Assembly (NCBI GenBank): GCA_037447455.1
Contig: JBBIGQ010000002.1
Coordinates: forward strand, 62,001-126,000
From: BPGX01 sp037447455
GTDB lineage: Bacteria; Bacteroidota; Bacteroidia; B-17B0; Aurantibacillaceae
Direction: 5' to 3'
DNA length: 64,000 nucleotides
Shown: piece by piece, positions 36,772 through 45,089 of the stretch
Layout: each line of letters starts with the position of its first letter
Position numbering within the stretch: position 1 is the first letter of the stretch
Position numbers and translations under genes: made by a program
Notes under the pieces: generated by a model
Database searches by the model: none
What the model was told of the DNA's origin: nothing
The model's input: only the letters and a program-made list of their open reading frames with translations

Positions 36772-37230
36772 TTAGTTTTCTCTTTTGTAAATAATATAAT
36801 CTGTTTTTTCAGGAATGGAATAACCAGAAGCCCTGATTTCTTTCGCAATCTGTGCCCTATGATGTGTAGAATGGTTCACAATATGAAACAATATTTCTAA
36901 AATAGAATTTTGAAAACTTTTGTTTTCAGTATTGGTGTAAAGTACGACTCGGTCTAAAGTGTCATTTTCAATAATTTCCAAAGATTGATGAAAATTTTGT
37001 TTGTCCATTTTTATCAACTCTTGAAGTGTATGTATTTGCCATACATTAATATTTGATGGCTTCTGTAAAATACGACAATTCCAGATATGATGAGCATTGA
37101 TAATATGACTAAATAATTTCATCATATTTTCAGAGAGTGGAATATTTAAATCTGACAAATGCTTTAACCATTTTTGATTTATATCATGGTTGTAAATAAA
37201 AATGTCTTTGAAAAAACTATGGTTTGTCAT
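36772..37230 (-). CDS. DinB-family putative metal-dependent protein
   Basis: Four-helix-bundle protein of 152 residues of the DinB/YfiT type. The metal-site histidines are suggested by the helix with LFSHIINAHHIWN (about residues 40-52) and by HIVNHSTHHRAQIAKEIR (about 117-134), the usual C-terminal DinB motif. Members act as thiol-dependent transferases or damage-induced hydrolases; the reaction here is unknown. Its ATG overlaps the end of the M28 peptidase gene by 14 bases, so it is the last gene of the long minus-strand run. Confidence 0.85.
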   Translation of the reverse strand: MTNHSFFKDIFIYNHDINQKWLKHLSDLNIPLSENMMKLFSHIINAHHIWNCRILQKPSNINVWQIHTLQELIKMDKQNFHQSLEIIENDTLDRVVLYTNTENKSFQNSILEILFHIVNHSTHHRAQIAKEIRASGYSIPEKTDYIIYKREN

Positions 37231-38230
37231 AACTTAATTTTTCTTCTTGTTGGTACAAATAATATAACAAAGTTTGTCCAACCGCGTTTAATGTTTGCTT
37301 ACTAATGTTTTTCATATCATCAGTTATTTTATGATGGTGTTCAAAAAAATCATTTTTTTGAGGATAATAATGAATTATATCAATGGTAGGAATGTTAGCA
37401 TACAAATTGATAAATAAATGATCATCCGTAATTTCATTAACACTTTGATCTATGAAATACTTTCCAAAGCCGGCTTTTTGTGCGATATTCCAGATATTGT
37501 GAATAAGTGTGGGATGGTATTGAATGGATATACCTTCTTTTGGAAACACCGCATTAGTATCTCCAACCATGTCTAATAAAATACCTTCTACGGGCTTAAC
37601 AGATGTAATTGACAAATTTTTTGCCCAATATTGAGAACCTAAACACCATGTTTTAGAATCTCCACCAGCATCACCATAATCTTCTAAATCAAACAAAACA
37701 ATATCCATTCCAATATTCTTTAAATCCTGTTTCTGAACGGCTTGTACAATACTCATCAAAACGGCCACTCCACTGGCTCCATCATTTGCACCGAGAATAG
37801 GTTGGTTTTTATTTTTTGTTTCATCTCTATCCGCAAAAGGGCGTGTGTCATAATGTGCACATAATAATATCCGATGTTTAGCATTGGGATTGTACTTTGC
37901 AATGATATTGGTGCCGGTCCATTGCTTATTATCAAAGGTAATGGCGGCAAACCTTTGTAGTTCAACAACACATCCTTTGGATTCAAAAAATTGTTTCAAC
38001 CATATAATACATTTTTCATGGGCTTTGCTCCCCGGCACTCTTGGCCCTAAATCAACTTGTTGCTTGACAAAATAATAACAACTATCTGCGTTAAAAGCAG
38101 GTGTTATGTTCCAGAATTGTTCAATTTTAGGGGATTGAGATTTTTCGGATAAAGTATTGTCTTCTTTCTTAGAATTATTACACGCTGTTAAAAGTACGAA
38201 AGTCAATAAGGTGAAGGATATTCTAAACAT
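37217..38230 (-). CDS. M28-family zinc peptidase / glutaminyl-cyclase-like lipoprotein
   Basis: Lipoprotein of 337 residues from the ATG at 38230; a TTG at 38245 is less likely. The signal ends LLTACNNS. The zinc site is visible in order: CAHYDTRPFADRD (His, Asp), LGANDGASGVAVL (Asp), FDLEDYGDAGG (Glu), LLDMVGD (Asp) and a late His in FFEHHHKI. The sequence is closest in feel to animal-type glutaminyl-peptide cyclases, which share the M28 fold, so it may be a cyclotransferase in place of a peptidase. A TTACTTTG at 38243-38250 may be its promoter core. It overlaps the DinB gene by 14 bases. Confidence 0.88.
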   Translation of the reverse strand: MFRISFTLLTFVLLTACNNSKKEDNTLSEKSQSPKIEQFWNITPAFNADSCYYFVKQQVDLGPRVPGSKAHEKCIIWLKQFFESKGCVVELQRFAAITFDNKQWTGTNIIAKYNPNAKHRILLCAHYDTRPFADRDETKNKNQPILGANDGASGVAVLMSIVQAVQKQDLKNIGMDIVLFDLEDYGDAGGDSKTWCLGSQYWAKNLSITSVKPVEGILLDMVGDTNAVFPKEGISIQYHPTLIHNIWNIAQKAGFGKYFIDQSVNEITDDHLFINLYANIPTIDIIHYYPQKNDFFEHHHKITDDMKNISKQTLNAVGQTLLYYLYQQEEKLSYDKP

Positions 38231-38277
38231 AAAAATTTTTTGCAAAGTAACGGAAATAATAAAACAGATGTAAAAAA

Positions 38278-39171
38278 TTAATACGGTTTCATTTCTATTT
38301 TTCTTTCTCTGTCAATGGTTGGAACAAGCCCCATTTTTTTAAATAATATCTGCCCTTTTTCTCCTGCAATAAATGCTTCAAAGCCAGCACTTAATGAAAA
38401 ATCATCTCCACGACGAATAGCATAAATCGTTCGGGTGAGAGGATACTCTCTTGTAGCAATGTTACTCTGGTCAGGATAAAATGCAGGAGAATTTTCTGTT
38501 TTTCGTACCGGAATTAACAACGTATCATTAGATGGGTATTTTAAGTTTTTTATCCATTTATCATCATCATCGCAGATAAAAGCATAATCAATAATTCCAA
38601 TCACATTCTCATGATTTATCAGGTAATTTCTAAACTCAGAACTATCCTCAACACTAAAACAGTTTTCTCCAAAACTTTTTCCACCGATTAAACTATCTTT
38701 ACAATACAACATACTACCGTTATTGTTTCTAAAAAAAATAATTTTATAAATACTATCTCCCATGAATATTTGCTTTAGTTGATGGATATTTATTCCTTTT
38801 TTTTGAAAAGGTTTTCCAAACAAAGCGATGGCCGAGTATGCAACCGGCGTTTGCTGAATAATCAAATTATGTGTTTGAAAAATTTTTTGTTCGTGAGGAG
38901 ATAAAGAGCGATTGATAAAAATTATTTTACAACGGTCGTTTAATAACCCTTGAATACATTCTACTTCTGATTTAAATTGCAATTGTATTTGAGAGTTTTT
39001 GTAAATAGTTTCAAATAAATCAACCTGAGGTAGTAAGATGTATTGGAATGTATTCTCGCCCCAAATGCTGATTTTACCGGTAGTGGGCGTGTTGGGTAAT
39101 TCGCCAGAAGTGTTTTGGCAAGACGTAATGACTAATGTGCTGAATACTATTACATACCAGTGGCGTAGCAT
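38278..39171 (-). CDS. PstS-like substrate-binding lipoprotein
   Basis: Lipoprotein of 297 residues from the ATG at 39171 (the frame is open further up, but the lipobox VITSCQNT is 20 residues after this ATG). It resembles PstS-type phosphate-binding proteins: GKISIWGENTFQYILLPQVDLFE at the start, INRSLSPHEQKIF in place of the SRPI segment, and the C-terminal TREYPLTRTIYAI and AGEKGQILFKKMGLVPT. The usual GSSTV and SGTGGG phosphate loops are changed (WGENTF), so its ligand may not be phosphate. The gene overlaps the end of porG by 22 bases. No permease is adjacent. Confidence 0.78.
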   Translation of the reverse strand: MLRHWYVIVFSTLVITSCQNTSGELPNTPTTGKISIWGENTFQYILLPQVDLFETIYKNSQIQLQFKSEVECIQGLLNDRCKIIFINRSLSPHEQKIFQTHNLIIQQTPVAYSAIALFGKPFQKKGINIHQLKQIFMGDSIYKIIFFRNNNGSMLYCKDSLIGGKSFGENCFSVEDSSEFRNYLINHENVIGIIDYAFICDDDDKWIKNLKYPSNDTLLIPVRKTENSPAFYPDQSNIATREYPLTRTIYAIRRGDDFSLSAGFEAFIAGEKGQILFKKMGLVPTIDRERKIEMKPY

Positions 39172-39974
39172 GGTTGTTGTGATACAAGTTTTATATTGAT
39201 TGTAAGTCCGGTAAAAAAGTACCAGTCCTTTGTGTAAGGATTGCCACGAGAATACCCCTGAATAAACGACCAAGGATATTTTGTTCTGTTGCTCATTAAT
39301 AATCCGATTTGTCCGTTCGGTGGATTCGTACTTAAATTAGGATATTTATCGCTTACATCGTCCAGATAATCTGTAAACGTTTTGCGTGGTCCCCACTCAA
39401 TACCGAGTCCAACATTTTTAGCAACATTAATTTTAATACCAATACCAAAGGGAATAGAGATTTGCCATAATTTGTATGGTTTGCTTTGTCCTTCAGTTCT
39501 TAATTGTCTTAAGTCCACCCAACTGTTTCCGCCTAAATTTCCTTGTGGATTAAAATGATACCCTGCTAATCCTGCAAAAAGAAAAAGTGTAAAAAAATGT
39601 TTTTCATTACCAATTCTGTAATCGTAAAAATTAAATTCTGCAATGCCATAAAATTCCTGAATGTTTGATTTGAAGTTTAAATTGCGTTCTATTTGATCTT
39701 TGTTATCACTTTGAGCATCATCGCCTTCAATTTGTCCCCAGTTAAAGCCCAAACGCAAAGCCCCTCTATAATCCCACGCATAGCGATAAAATCCACCAAA
39801 CGCAGGCCGTGTCATATAGAAATGTTGTCTTGGATTTAAATCTCCTAAATAATAAGAGCTCCCAATAAATAAGCCAATTTCGTGTTGATGAAACGCTCGT
39901 TTTTTTCCCTGCGAATAAGAATGAAAAGAAAAATAAAAAAGCAAAAAAAGTATGAAACTGTTTTTGAAATTCAT
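39150..39974 (-). CDS. porG: PorG-like outer-membrane protein (DUF6089), type IX secretion
   Basis: Outer-membrane beta-barrel of 274 residues with a signal peptide (about 1-21, ending SYSQG). The start of the mature part, HEIGLFIGSSYYLGDLNPRQ, and the barrel strands with RLGFNWGQIEGDD and GIGIKINVAKNVGLGIEWGPR are typical of the DUF6089 family that includes PorG, a T9SS component. The window also has T9SS cargo (the gliding-type, PHP and subtilisin proteins), which fits. It starts 1 base after the beta-helix lipoprotein and overlaps the PstS-like gene. DUF6089 paralogs exist, so the exact PorG role is probable, not proven. Confidence 0.78.
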   Translation of the reverse strand: MNFKNSFILFLLFYFSFHSYSQGKKRAFHQHEIGLFIGSSYYLGDLNPRQHFYMTRPAFGGFYRYAWDYRGALRLGFNWGQIEGDDAQSDNKDQIERNLNFKSNIQEFYGIAEFNFYDYRIGNEKHFFTLFLFAGLAGYHFNPQGNLGGNSWVDLRQLRTEGQSKPYKLWQISIPFGIGIKINVAKNVGLGIEWGPRKTFTDYLDDVSDKYPNLSTNPPNGQIGLLMSNRTKYPWSFIQGYSRGNPYTKDWYFFTGLTINIKLVSQQPCYATGM

Positions 39975-39975
39975 A

Positions 39976-41466
39976 TTATTGTTTTTCTAAAGCGCCCATA
40001 TCCGGGGCAATATCGGCAAAACGATTGTTATTATTTATATCCAATGGAAATTTTGCCGCATCAAGAGAATTGGCAGCATTAATCGCAGCAGAGCCATTTT
40101 GTAACGAAAAATCATAAGTTGATGGATTATTAAATTTTGTGTTTTGATTGATTAAACAATTGGTAAAATGAGCATTAGATGTGTTTATGTTTGTTTTAAT
40201 TAAGCAAAAATTAAATTGATGCTGGGGAGGATAAGATGGATTGGTTGAATTGAGAGCTAAATTCAGTTCATTAGATAAATTACCATCAATAATACAATTT
40301 CCGAAGTAGCAGGTATCTAATGGAAAAACAGCATTATCCGTATGATTATTGATATAAACACATTCTTTACTACGAGCAGATTGATTCCAATAATTCGCAA
40401 ATGTAGTATGAATAAAATTATAATTCCCGCCTAAAGCCAGCACCAAACAATACTCTGCACAATTTGCAATGATATTATTGCCGGCATAGATATTGTATCC
40501 TAAACTATACAATCCCCATTTTTTCATATTAAAAATTCTGGTATTTGTAATTCGTAAACGTCTCGGATCGGCATTATACACCGAGTTCAACACTTCTGCT
40601 TGCACACCGATAAATCCGTTTTTAATAATAGCATAATTGATTTCATTTTCTTTACTACCTTCGTTTATCCATATTCTATCCCATTGACCGGGCAAGTCCA
40701 TAAAATCGGTTTCTCTGCGAAATCCCTGGAACACCACTTCATTGCCATAAGTTCCCTGAACTTTCAACGTTCCGTAACGATAAACCCATAATCCAGCGTT
40801 TTGATAGAAATATACTTTTGTGCCGGGCTGTATTACGAGCGTTTGAGATGAATCCACGACCAGCCATCCATAAATCACATGGGGTTTATCATTTGTCCAT
40901 GTGACAGTGATGTTATTCACGGAAGAGATTGTCGAATAGGGTAAATAAGACCCATTAGAAAAATAAATAGCATTAGTAGGTTTGTGATAATAAGCGTTTT
41001 GTCCCCATGCTTCCAAGTATACTTTTTGAGTTTTACCATTCACTTCAAAAATTATAGCATCCTGAACAATGAGCGGACTATTGGAGGACAAGGGATTAAT
41101 GTTTACCTGAATAAACATATACAAACTATCGTCAGGATCAATTTCAATATCAGAAAAGGTTTTGCCAGACAAGCCATCTACATTGAGAATATACGGCGAA
41201 GTATTTCCGGTTTGTAAGTATATTCTTGAAATTTTTATTTTTTGTTTGTAGGGGTTAATCACTCTTAATTGACGAGTAGCAGAGCCGACCGTAGTAAAGA
41301 CAGTATCAAATAAAATCGTATCATTACTAAACTTCAATTCGGCATTGGAAGAAGTATTGAATTTATCTTTTTTACATCCGTTTATCAAAATAATCATGAC
41401 AAACGCACATAGAGCAGATAAAATAATTTTTAGTTTTTCGTTTATATTATGAATTTTAGGAAGCAT
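39976..41466 (-). CDS. Beta-helix lipoprotein
   Basis: Lipoprotein of 496 residues; the signal ends IILINGCKKD (Cys31). Residues about 40-150 form a beta-sandwich (ELKFSNDTILFDTVFTTVGS, ATRQLRVINPYKQKIKI), and the remainder is a right-handed beta-helix with short repeated rungs (ITNTRIFNMKKWGLYS, NNIIANCAEYC, FNFCLIKTNINTSNAHFTNC). The C-terminus ends in the pattern DINNNNRFADIAPDMGALE, seen in many such choice-of-anchor proteins. Function unknown, perhaps binding surface polysaccharide. It is separated from porG by 1 base, so it may be an accessory to the T9SS or the envelope. Confidence 0.85.
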   Translation of the reverse strand: MLPKIHNINEKLKIILSALCAFVMIILINGCKKDKFNTSSNAELKFSNDTILFDTVFTTVGSATRQLRVINPYKQKIKISRIYLQTGNTSPYILNVDGLSGKTFSDIEIDPDDSLYMFIQVNINPLSSNSPLIVQDAIIFEVNGKTQKVYLEAWGQNAYYHKPTNAIYFSNGSYLPYSTISSVNNITVTWTNDKPHVIYGWLVVDSSQTLVIQPGTKVYFYQNAGLWVYRYGTLKVQGTYGNEVVFQGFRRETDFMDLPGQWDRIWINEGSKENEINYAIIKNGFIGVQAEVLNSVYNADPRRLRITNTRIFNMKKWGLYSLGYNIYAGNNIIANCAEYCLVLALGGNYNFIHTTFANYWNQSARSKECVYINNHTDNAVFPLDTCYFGNCIIDGNLSNELNLALNSTNPSYPPQHQFNFCLIKTNINTSNAHFTNCLINQNTKFNNPSTYDFSLQNGSAAINAANSLDAAKFPLDINNNNRFADIAPDMGALEKQ

Positions 41467-41500
41467 GACATTAAGGCATTAAAACGATTTTCAGGGTAAA

Positions 41501-42097
41501 TTATTGCTTAGAAAATATTTTTGTAAATGTTTTTAAGATAATTTTAATGTCTTCAAAAAGATTTTGTTTTTCAATGTATTCCAAATTTATTTTCAGTTTT
41601 TCCAGCATGACTTCTTCAATGTATGTTTTTTCTGGGTTTTTAGAATGGGCTAAAATCTCGTTTTCATTTATGTATTTTATAGAAGCATAATCGGTGATTC
41701 CAGGCTTAATGGATAAAACTTTTTTTTGCTGTTCATTATACAAATCTACATATTTTTTTACTTCAGGGCGTGGGCCTACTATACTCATATCTCCCAATAA
41801 AACATTGATGAATTGCGGTAATTCATCTAATTTATACTTTCTTAAATAATACCCAATTTTTGTTACCCTTGGATCTCTTGACCCAATTGTCAAATAGCCC
41901 ATTTTATCAGCGTTTTTATACATTGTTCGAAATTTAATAAGTTTAAAAGAACGAAAATTTTTTCCAATTCTTTCTTGTAAATAAAAAACAGGAAAATCAT
42001 CGTCTATAATTATTGTAATGGCAATTATTACAAAAACCGGTAAAAGTAAAATTAATGCCATCATGGAAAATACAATATCAAACAATCGCTTTATCAT
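41501..42097 (-). CDS. Initiating sugar-phosphate transferase (PglC/WcaJ-type)
   Basis: Membrane monotopic phosphoglycosyl transferase of 198 residues that attaches the first sugar phosphate to undecaprenyl phosphate. After one N-terminal hydrophobic helix (about 5-28) comes the catalytic core: FYLQERIGKNFRSFKLIKFRTM, the DELPQ element (KLDELPQFINVLLGD) and SIVGPRPEVKKYV. I start at the ATG at 42097; the open frame extends to a GTG at 42121 that overlaps the aminotransferase. With the aminotransferase 4 bases upstream it suggests synthesis of an amino-sugar-headed surface glycan. Confidence 0.9.
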   Translation of the reverse strand: MIKRLFDIVFSMMALILLLPVFVIIAITIIIDDDFPVFYLQERIGKNFRSFKLIKFRTMYKNADKMGYLTIGSRDPRVTKIGYYLRKYKLDELPQFINVLLGDMSIVGPRPEVKKYVDLYNEQQKKVLSIKPGITDYASIKYINENEILAHSKNPEKTYIEEVMLEKLKINLEYIEKQNLFEDIKIILKTFTKIFSKQ

Positions 42098-42101
42098 TTT
42101 T

Positions 42102-43304
42102 CTAAAACCATTTGAATACACGTTTTACGGCATGGACAACGGTTTGCATTTGTTCATCTGTCAAGTCATAAAACACGGGCAAGGAAATTTCCCGTGCATA
42201 ATTATCATAAGCAACCGGATAATTTTTTATATCATATCCCAAGGATTTATAAAAACTCATCATGGGCAGTGGAATGAAATGAACATTTACAGAAACATTT
42301 TGATTAAAAATTTCCTGAATAACAGTATCTCTTTGTGATTCTTGAATACGCTTTATTCTCAATGGATACACATGATACGATGAAGTTTTCTCATTCGTTT
42401 CATAAATAGGCAATTCAACGTTCTTGATAGTTTTTAGTTCTTCAGAATAAAAATCAAAAATTTGTTTTCTTTTTTTCAATGTGTCATTATCATAACGTTC
42501 TAATTCTACTAATCCAATAGTAGCGGCGAGGTCGGTCATATTGTATTTATAGCCCGCTTCTATAATATCGTATTTCCAATTGCCTTTTTGCATTTTAGAA
42601 AGAGCATCTTTATTTTGACCATGCAAAATGTGAAGGCAGAGGTATTGGTAAATTTTTTCATTATCAAATGGAGGTGGAAGATTAAGAGCAATGGCGCCGC
42701 CTTCTGCAGTCGTCAGGTTTTTTACAGCATGAAAAGAAAACACAGTGGCATCGCACAAGGTGCCTGTGCGCTTTCCCTTGTAGAAAGCACCAAAAGAATG
42801 AGCTGCATCGGATAAAACAAGTATTCTTCCTAATTGTTCCTGTATTTTGTTTTCAGCTTGAAACAAATTTCTTTTTGAATCCACCAATTGCATTATTTCG
42901 TCATAATCTGCCGGGAATCCTGCAAAATCAACCGGTATAATCACTTTCGTTTTTTGATTAATGTGTTTTTCAATTTCTTTCACAGAGATATTAAAATCAT
43001 GAGGATTAACATCTACCATGACGGGCTTTGCACCACAATGTATGACCACATTTGCTGTAGCGCTGTAAGTATACGCAGGGACAATCACTTCGTCACCCGG
43101 TTTTACACCGTACCAGCGTAACATCGTTTCAAGTCCAGCGGTCGCAGAGTTTAAACAAAGTGTATGAGAAACATTACAATACGCACTAATTTTTTTTTCA
43201 AATAATTTTGTTTTTGGACCGGTAGTTATCCATCCGGATTTTAAGGTTTCTACAACGGCATTGCAAATTTTATCATCTATTCTTGGCGGAGAAAAGGGGA
43301 TCAT
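42102..43304 (-). CDS. DegT/DnrJ/EryC1-family sugar aminotransferase
   Basis: Cytosolic PLP enzyme of 400 residues that converts a keto-sugar nucleotide into an amino sugar. The PLP-binding parts are SATAGLE (phosphate), LSDAAHSFGAFYKGKRTG (Asp near the pyridine N) and the Schiff-base Lys in FSFHAVKNLTTAEGG. The nucleotide-sugar region HVYPLRIKRIQES near the C-terminus is also typical. With the downstream initiating transferase this pair resembles bacillosamine or perosamine-type pathways, though the dehydratase and acetyltransferase are not in the window. Confidence 0.92.
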   Translation of the reverse strand: MIPFSPPRIDDKICNAVVETLKSGWITTGPKTKLFEKKISAYCNVSHTLCLNSATAGLETMLRWYGVKPGDEVIVPAYTYSATANVVIHCGAKPVMVDVNPHDFNISVKEIEKHINQKTKVIIPVDFAGFPADYDEIMQLVDSKRNLFQAENKIQEQLGRILVLSDAAHSFGAFYKGKRTGTLCDATVFSFHAVKNLTTAEGGAIALNLPPPFDNEKIYQYLCLHILHGQNKDALSKMQKGNWKYDIIEAGYKYNMTDLAATIGLVELERYDNDTLKKRKQIFDFYSEELKTIKNVELPIYETNEKTSSYHVYPLRIKRIQESQRDTVIQEIFNQNVSVNVHFIPLPMMSFYKSLGYDIKNYPVAYDNYAREISLPVFYDLTDEQMQTVVHAVKRVFKWF

Positions 43305-43415
43305 GATTTTTTAGCCGTAAAAGTAACGGAAAATACAAAATAGAAAAAATTGAATACAATGTAATCTAAAATCATTAGCTTGGGTAAAAATTCCTTATTA
43401 TTACAGCAAAAAATT

Positions 43416-43991
43416 ATGCCAAAAAAATTGGCAAAGTCATTCAATATCTCCTGTGTAGAACTACTGAAGCTCCCCTTGTTAGAATTAGTTATTCAACGAC
43501 TGGCCAAACAAATCATAGAGCATTATCATACTACTACTAATTTAGTATTGATAGGACTACAACCACGTGGTATATACTTGTCCAGAGTTCTTCATCAATT
43601 GCTTTTATCATCAAAGCAAATACGCTCAATGGATTACGCAGAATTAGATGTAACGTTCTATAGAGATGACTTTAAACTTAAACCGCTTTCTCCTTTCCCT
43701 CAAAAAATTAATCCTGATTTTTCTATAGAAGATAAAAATGTGGTGCTTATTGACGATGTTTTATACACCGGTCGAACTATTCGTGCCGCCCTTGACTGTC
43801 TTCAGAATTACGGACGAGCACAAAAAATTGAACTGCTGGTTCTGGTCAATAGACGGTTTACAAGACAATTGCCAATTGAACCGACTTATTCCGGAATAAG
43901 CATTGATTCGTTGGATAACCAAAAAGTTATCATTGAATGGGCAAACGATTGGAAGAAAAGCAAAGTATTATTAGAGCATAGAACAAATTAA
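43416..43991 (+). CDS. pyrR: PyrR-type phosphoribosyltransferase / pyrimidine operon regulator
   Basis: Protein of 191 residues from the ATG at 43416 (the frame is open to a TTG at 43380). The PRPP loop is NVVLIDDVLYTGRTIRAAL, and the PyrR-type N-terminal RGIYLSRVL and the hood ELDVTFYRDD are present. In other bacteria PyrR binds the pyr mRNA leader and also has uracil phosphoribosyltransferase activity. Here it lies 5 bases before pyrB, so co-regulation is likely. I see no clear anti-terminator hairpin in the short leader. Confidence 0.92.
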   Translation: MPKKLAKSFNISCVELLKLPLLELVIQRLAKQIIEHYHTTTNLVLIGLQPRGIYLSRVLHQLLLSSKQIRSMDYAELDVTFYRDDFKLKPLSPFPQKINPDFSIEDKNVVLIDDVLYTGRTIRAALDCLQNYGRAQKIELLVLVNRRFTRQLPIEPTYSGISIDSLDNQKVIIEWANDWKKSKVLLEHRTN

Positions 43992-43996
43992 AACAC

Positions 43997-44926
43997 ATGA
44001 CCGCACTTAGCACAAGACATTTATTAGGCATAAAAGTTCTCACCAAACAAGACATTGAGTTAATTTTATCTACCGCCCAATCATTTAAAGAAGTGATTAA
44101 TCGTCCTATCAAAAAAGTGCCTTCCTTGCGAGATGTTACCATTGCCAATTTATTTTTTGAAAACTCTACCCGAACAAGAATTTCGTTTGAATTGGCCCAA
44201 AAACGATTAGGTGCAGATGTTATCAACTTTTCTGCCTCTACTTCTTCCGTAAAAAAAGGTGAGACTTTGATTGATACAGCCAATAATATACTGGCGATGA
44301 AAGTGGATATGATTGTGATGCGGCATTCTTCTCCGGGCTCTTGTGTATTTTTGTCTAAGAAAGTGAAAGCGCAGATTATCAATGCCGGCGATGGCACACA
44401 CGAACATCCTACGCAGGCCTTATTGGATGCTTTTTCTATACGAGAAAAATTAGGTACATTGAAAAATGTAAAGGTGGCTATTGTAGGAGATATTTTACAT
44501 TCCAGAGTAGCGTTGTCTAATATTCTTTTATTAAATAAAATGGGGGCTCATGTTAAAGTTTGTGGTCCTTTAAGCTTAATTCCAAAACATATTCGTTCTT
44601 TGAATGTAAAAGTAGAAACAGATTTAAAGAAAGTCCTGGAATGGTGCGATGTGACGAATATATTGAGAATTCAATTAGAAAGACAGGATACAAAATACTT
44701 TCCTTCGTTAAGAGAATATACGTTAATGTATCAACTGAATCGTGAAATTTTAGATGAAATAAAAAAAGACATCATTATCATGCATCCGGGTCCTATCAAT
44801 CGTGGTGTTGAAATTACAAGCGATGTGGCAGATAGTAAACATTCTATAATTTTAGAGCAAGTAGAAAACGGTGTGGCCGTTCGAATGGCAGTGATGTATC
44901 TTTTAGCAGGTAAGAAGGGAGAATAA
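43997..44926 (+). CDS. pyrB: Aspartate carbamoyltransferase catalytic subunit
   Basis: Enzyme of 309 residues for the second step of pyrimidine synthesis: carbamoyl phosphate plus aspartate gives carbamoyl aspartate. The carbamoyl-phosphate site is ENSTRTRISFELAQKRLGAD, the mobile Lys loop is SSVKKGETL, then HPTQALLDAFSI and the C-terminal HPGPINRGVEI. Complete. Co-transcribed with pyrR. After its stop, 163 bases without genes lead to the end of the convergent helicase gene; I see nothing in them. Confidence 0.97.
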   Translation: MTALSTRHLLGIKVLTKQDIELILSTAQSFKEVINRPIKKVPSLRDVTIANLFFENSTRTRISFELAQKRLGADVINFSASTSSVKKGETLIDTANNILAMKVDMIVMRHSSPGSCVFLSKKVKAQIINAGDGTHEHPTQALLDAFSIREKLGTLKNVKVAIVGDILHSRVALSNILLLNKMGAHVKVCGPLSLIPKHIRSLNVKVETDLKKVLEWCDVTNILRIQLERQDTKYFPSLREYTLMYQLNREILDEIKKDIIIMHPGPINRGVEITSDVADSKHSIILEQVENGVAVRMAVMYLLAGKKGE

Positions 44927-45089
44927 GTTTTTCTGTATTCAGAATGTTCAGCCCTTAATCCGGTTATCCAAACCATCGTAAGTTTCTTTTTATGCTTATA
45001 TAGTATTGCCCCAACACAAGCAAGTTAATCAATCTTTGATACGTGAAGCATATTTAATGGATTTGTTAGATTTTATATTCTATCAAGGA

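Noticed and set aside
37165..37185. Second FNR-like site (TTGATTTATATCAT)
   Set aside because: One mismatch and inside the DinB coding region, so probably chance.
43305..43415. PyrR-type attenuator in the pyrR leader
   Set aside because: No stable competing hairpins or T tract seen in the short leader.
43930..44397. Minus-strand open frame of 155 codons
   Set aside because: It lies antisense to pyrR/pyrB, whose motifs are complete; it has no domain or promoter.
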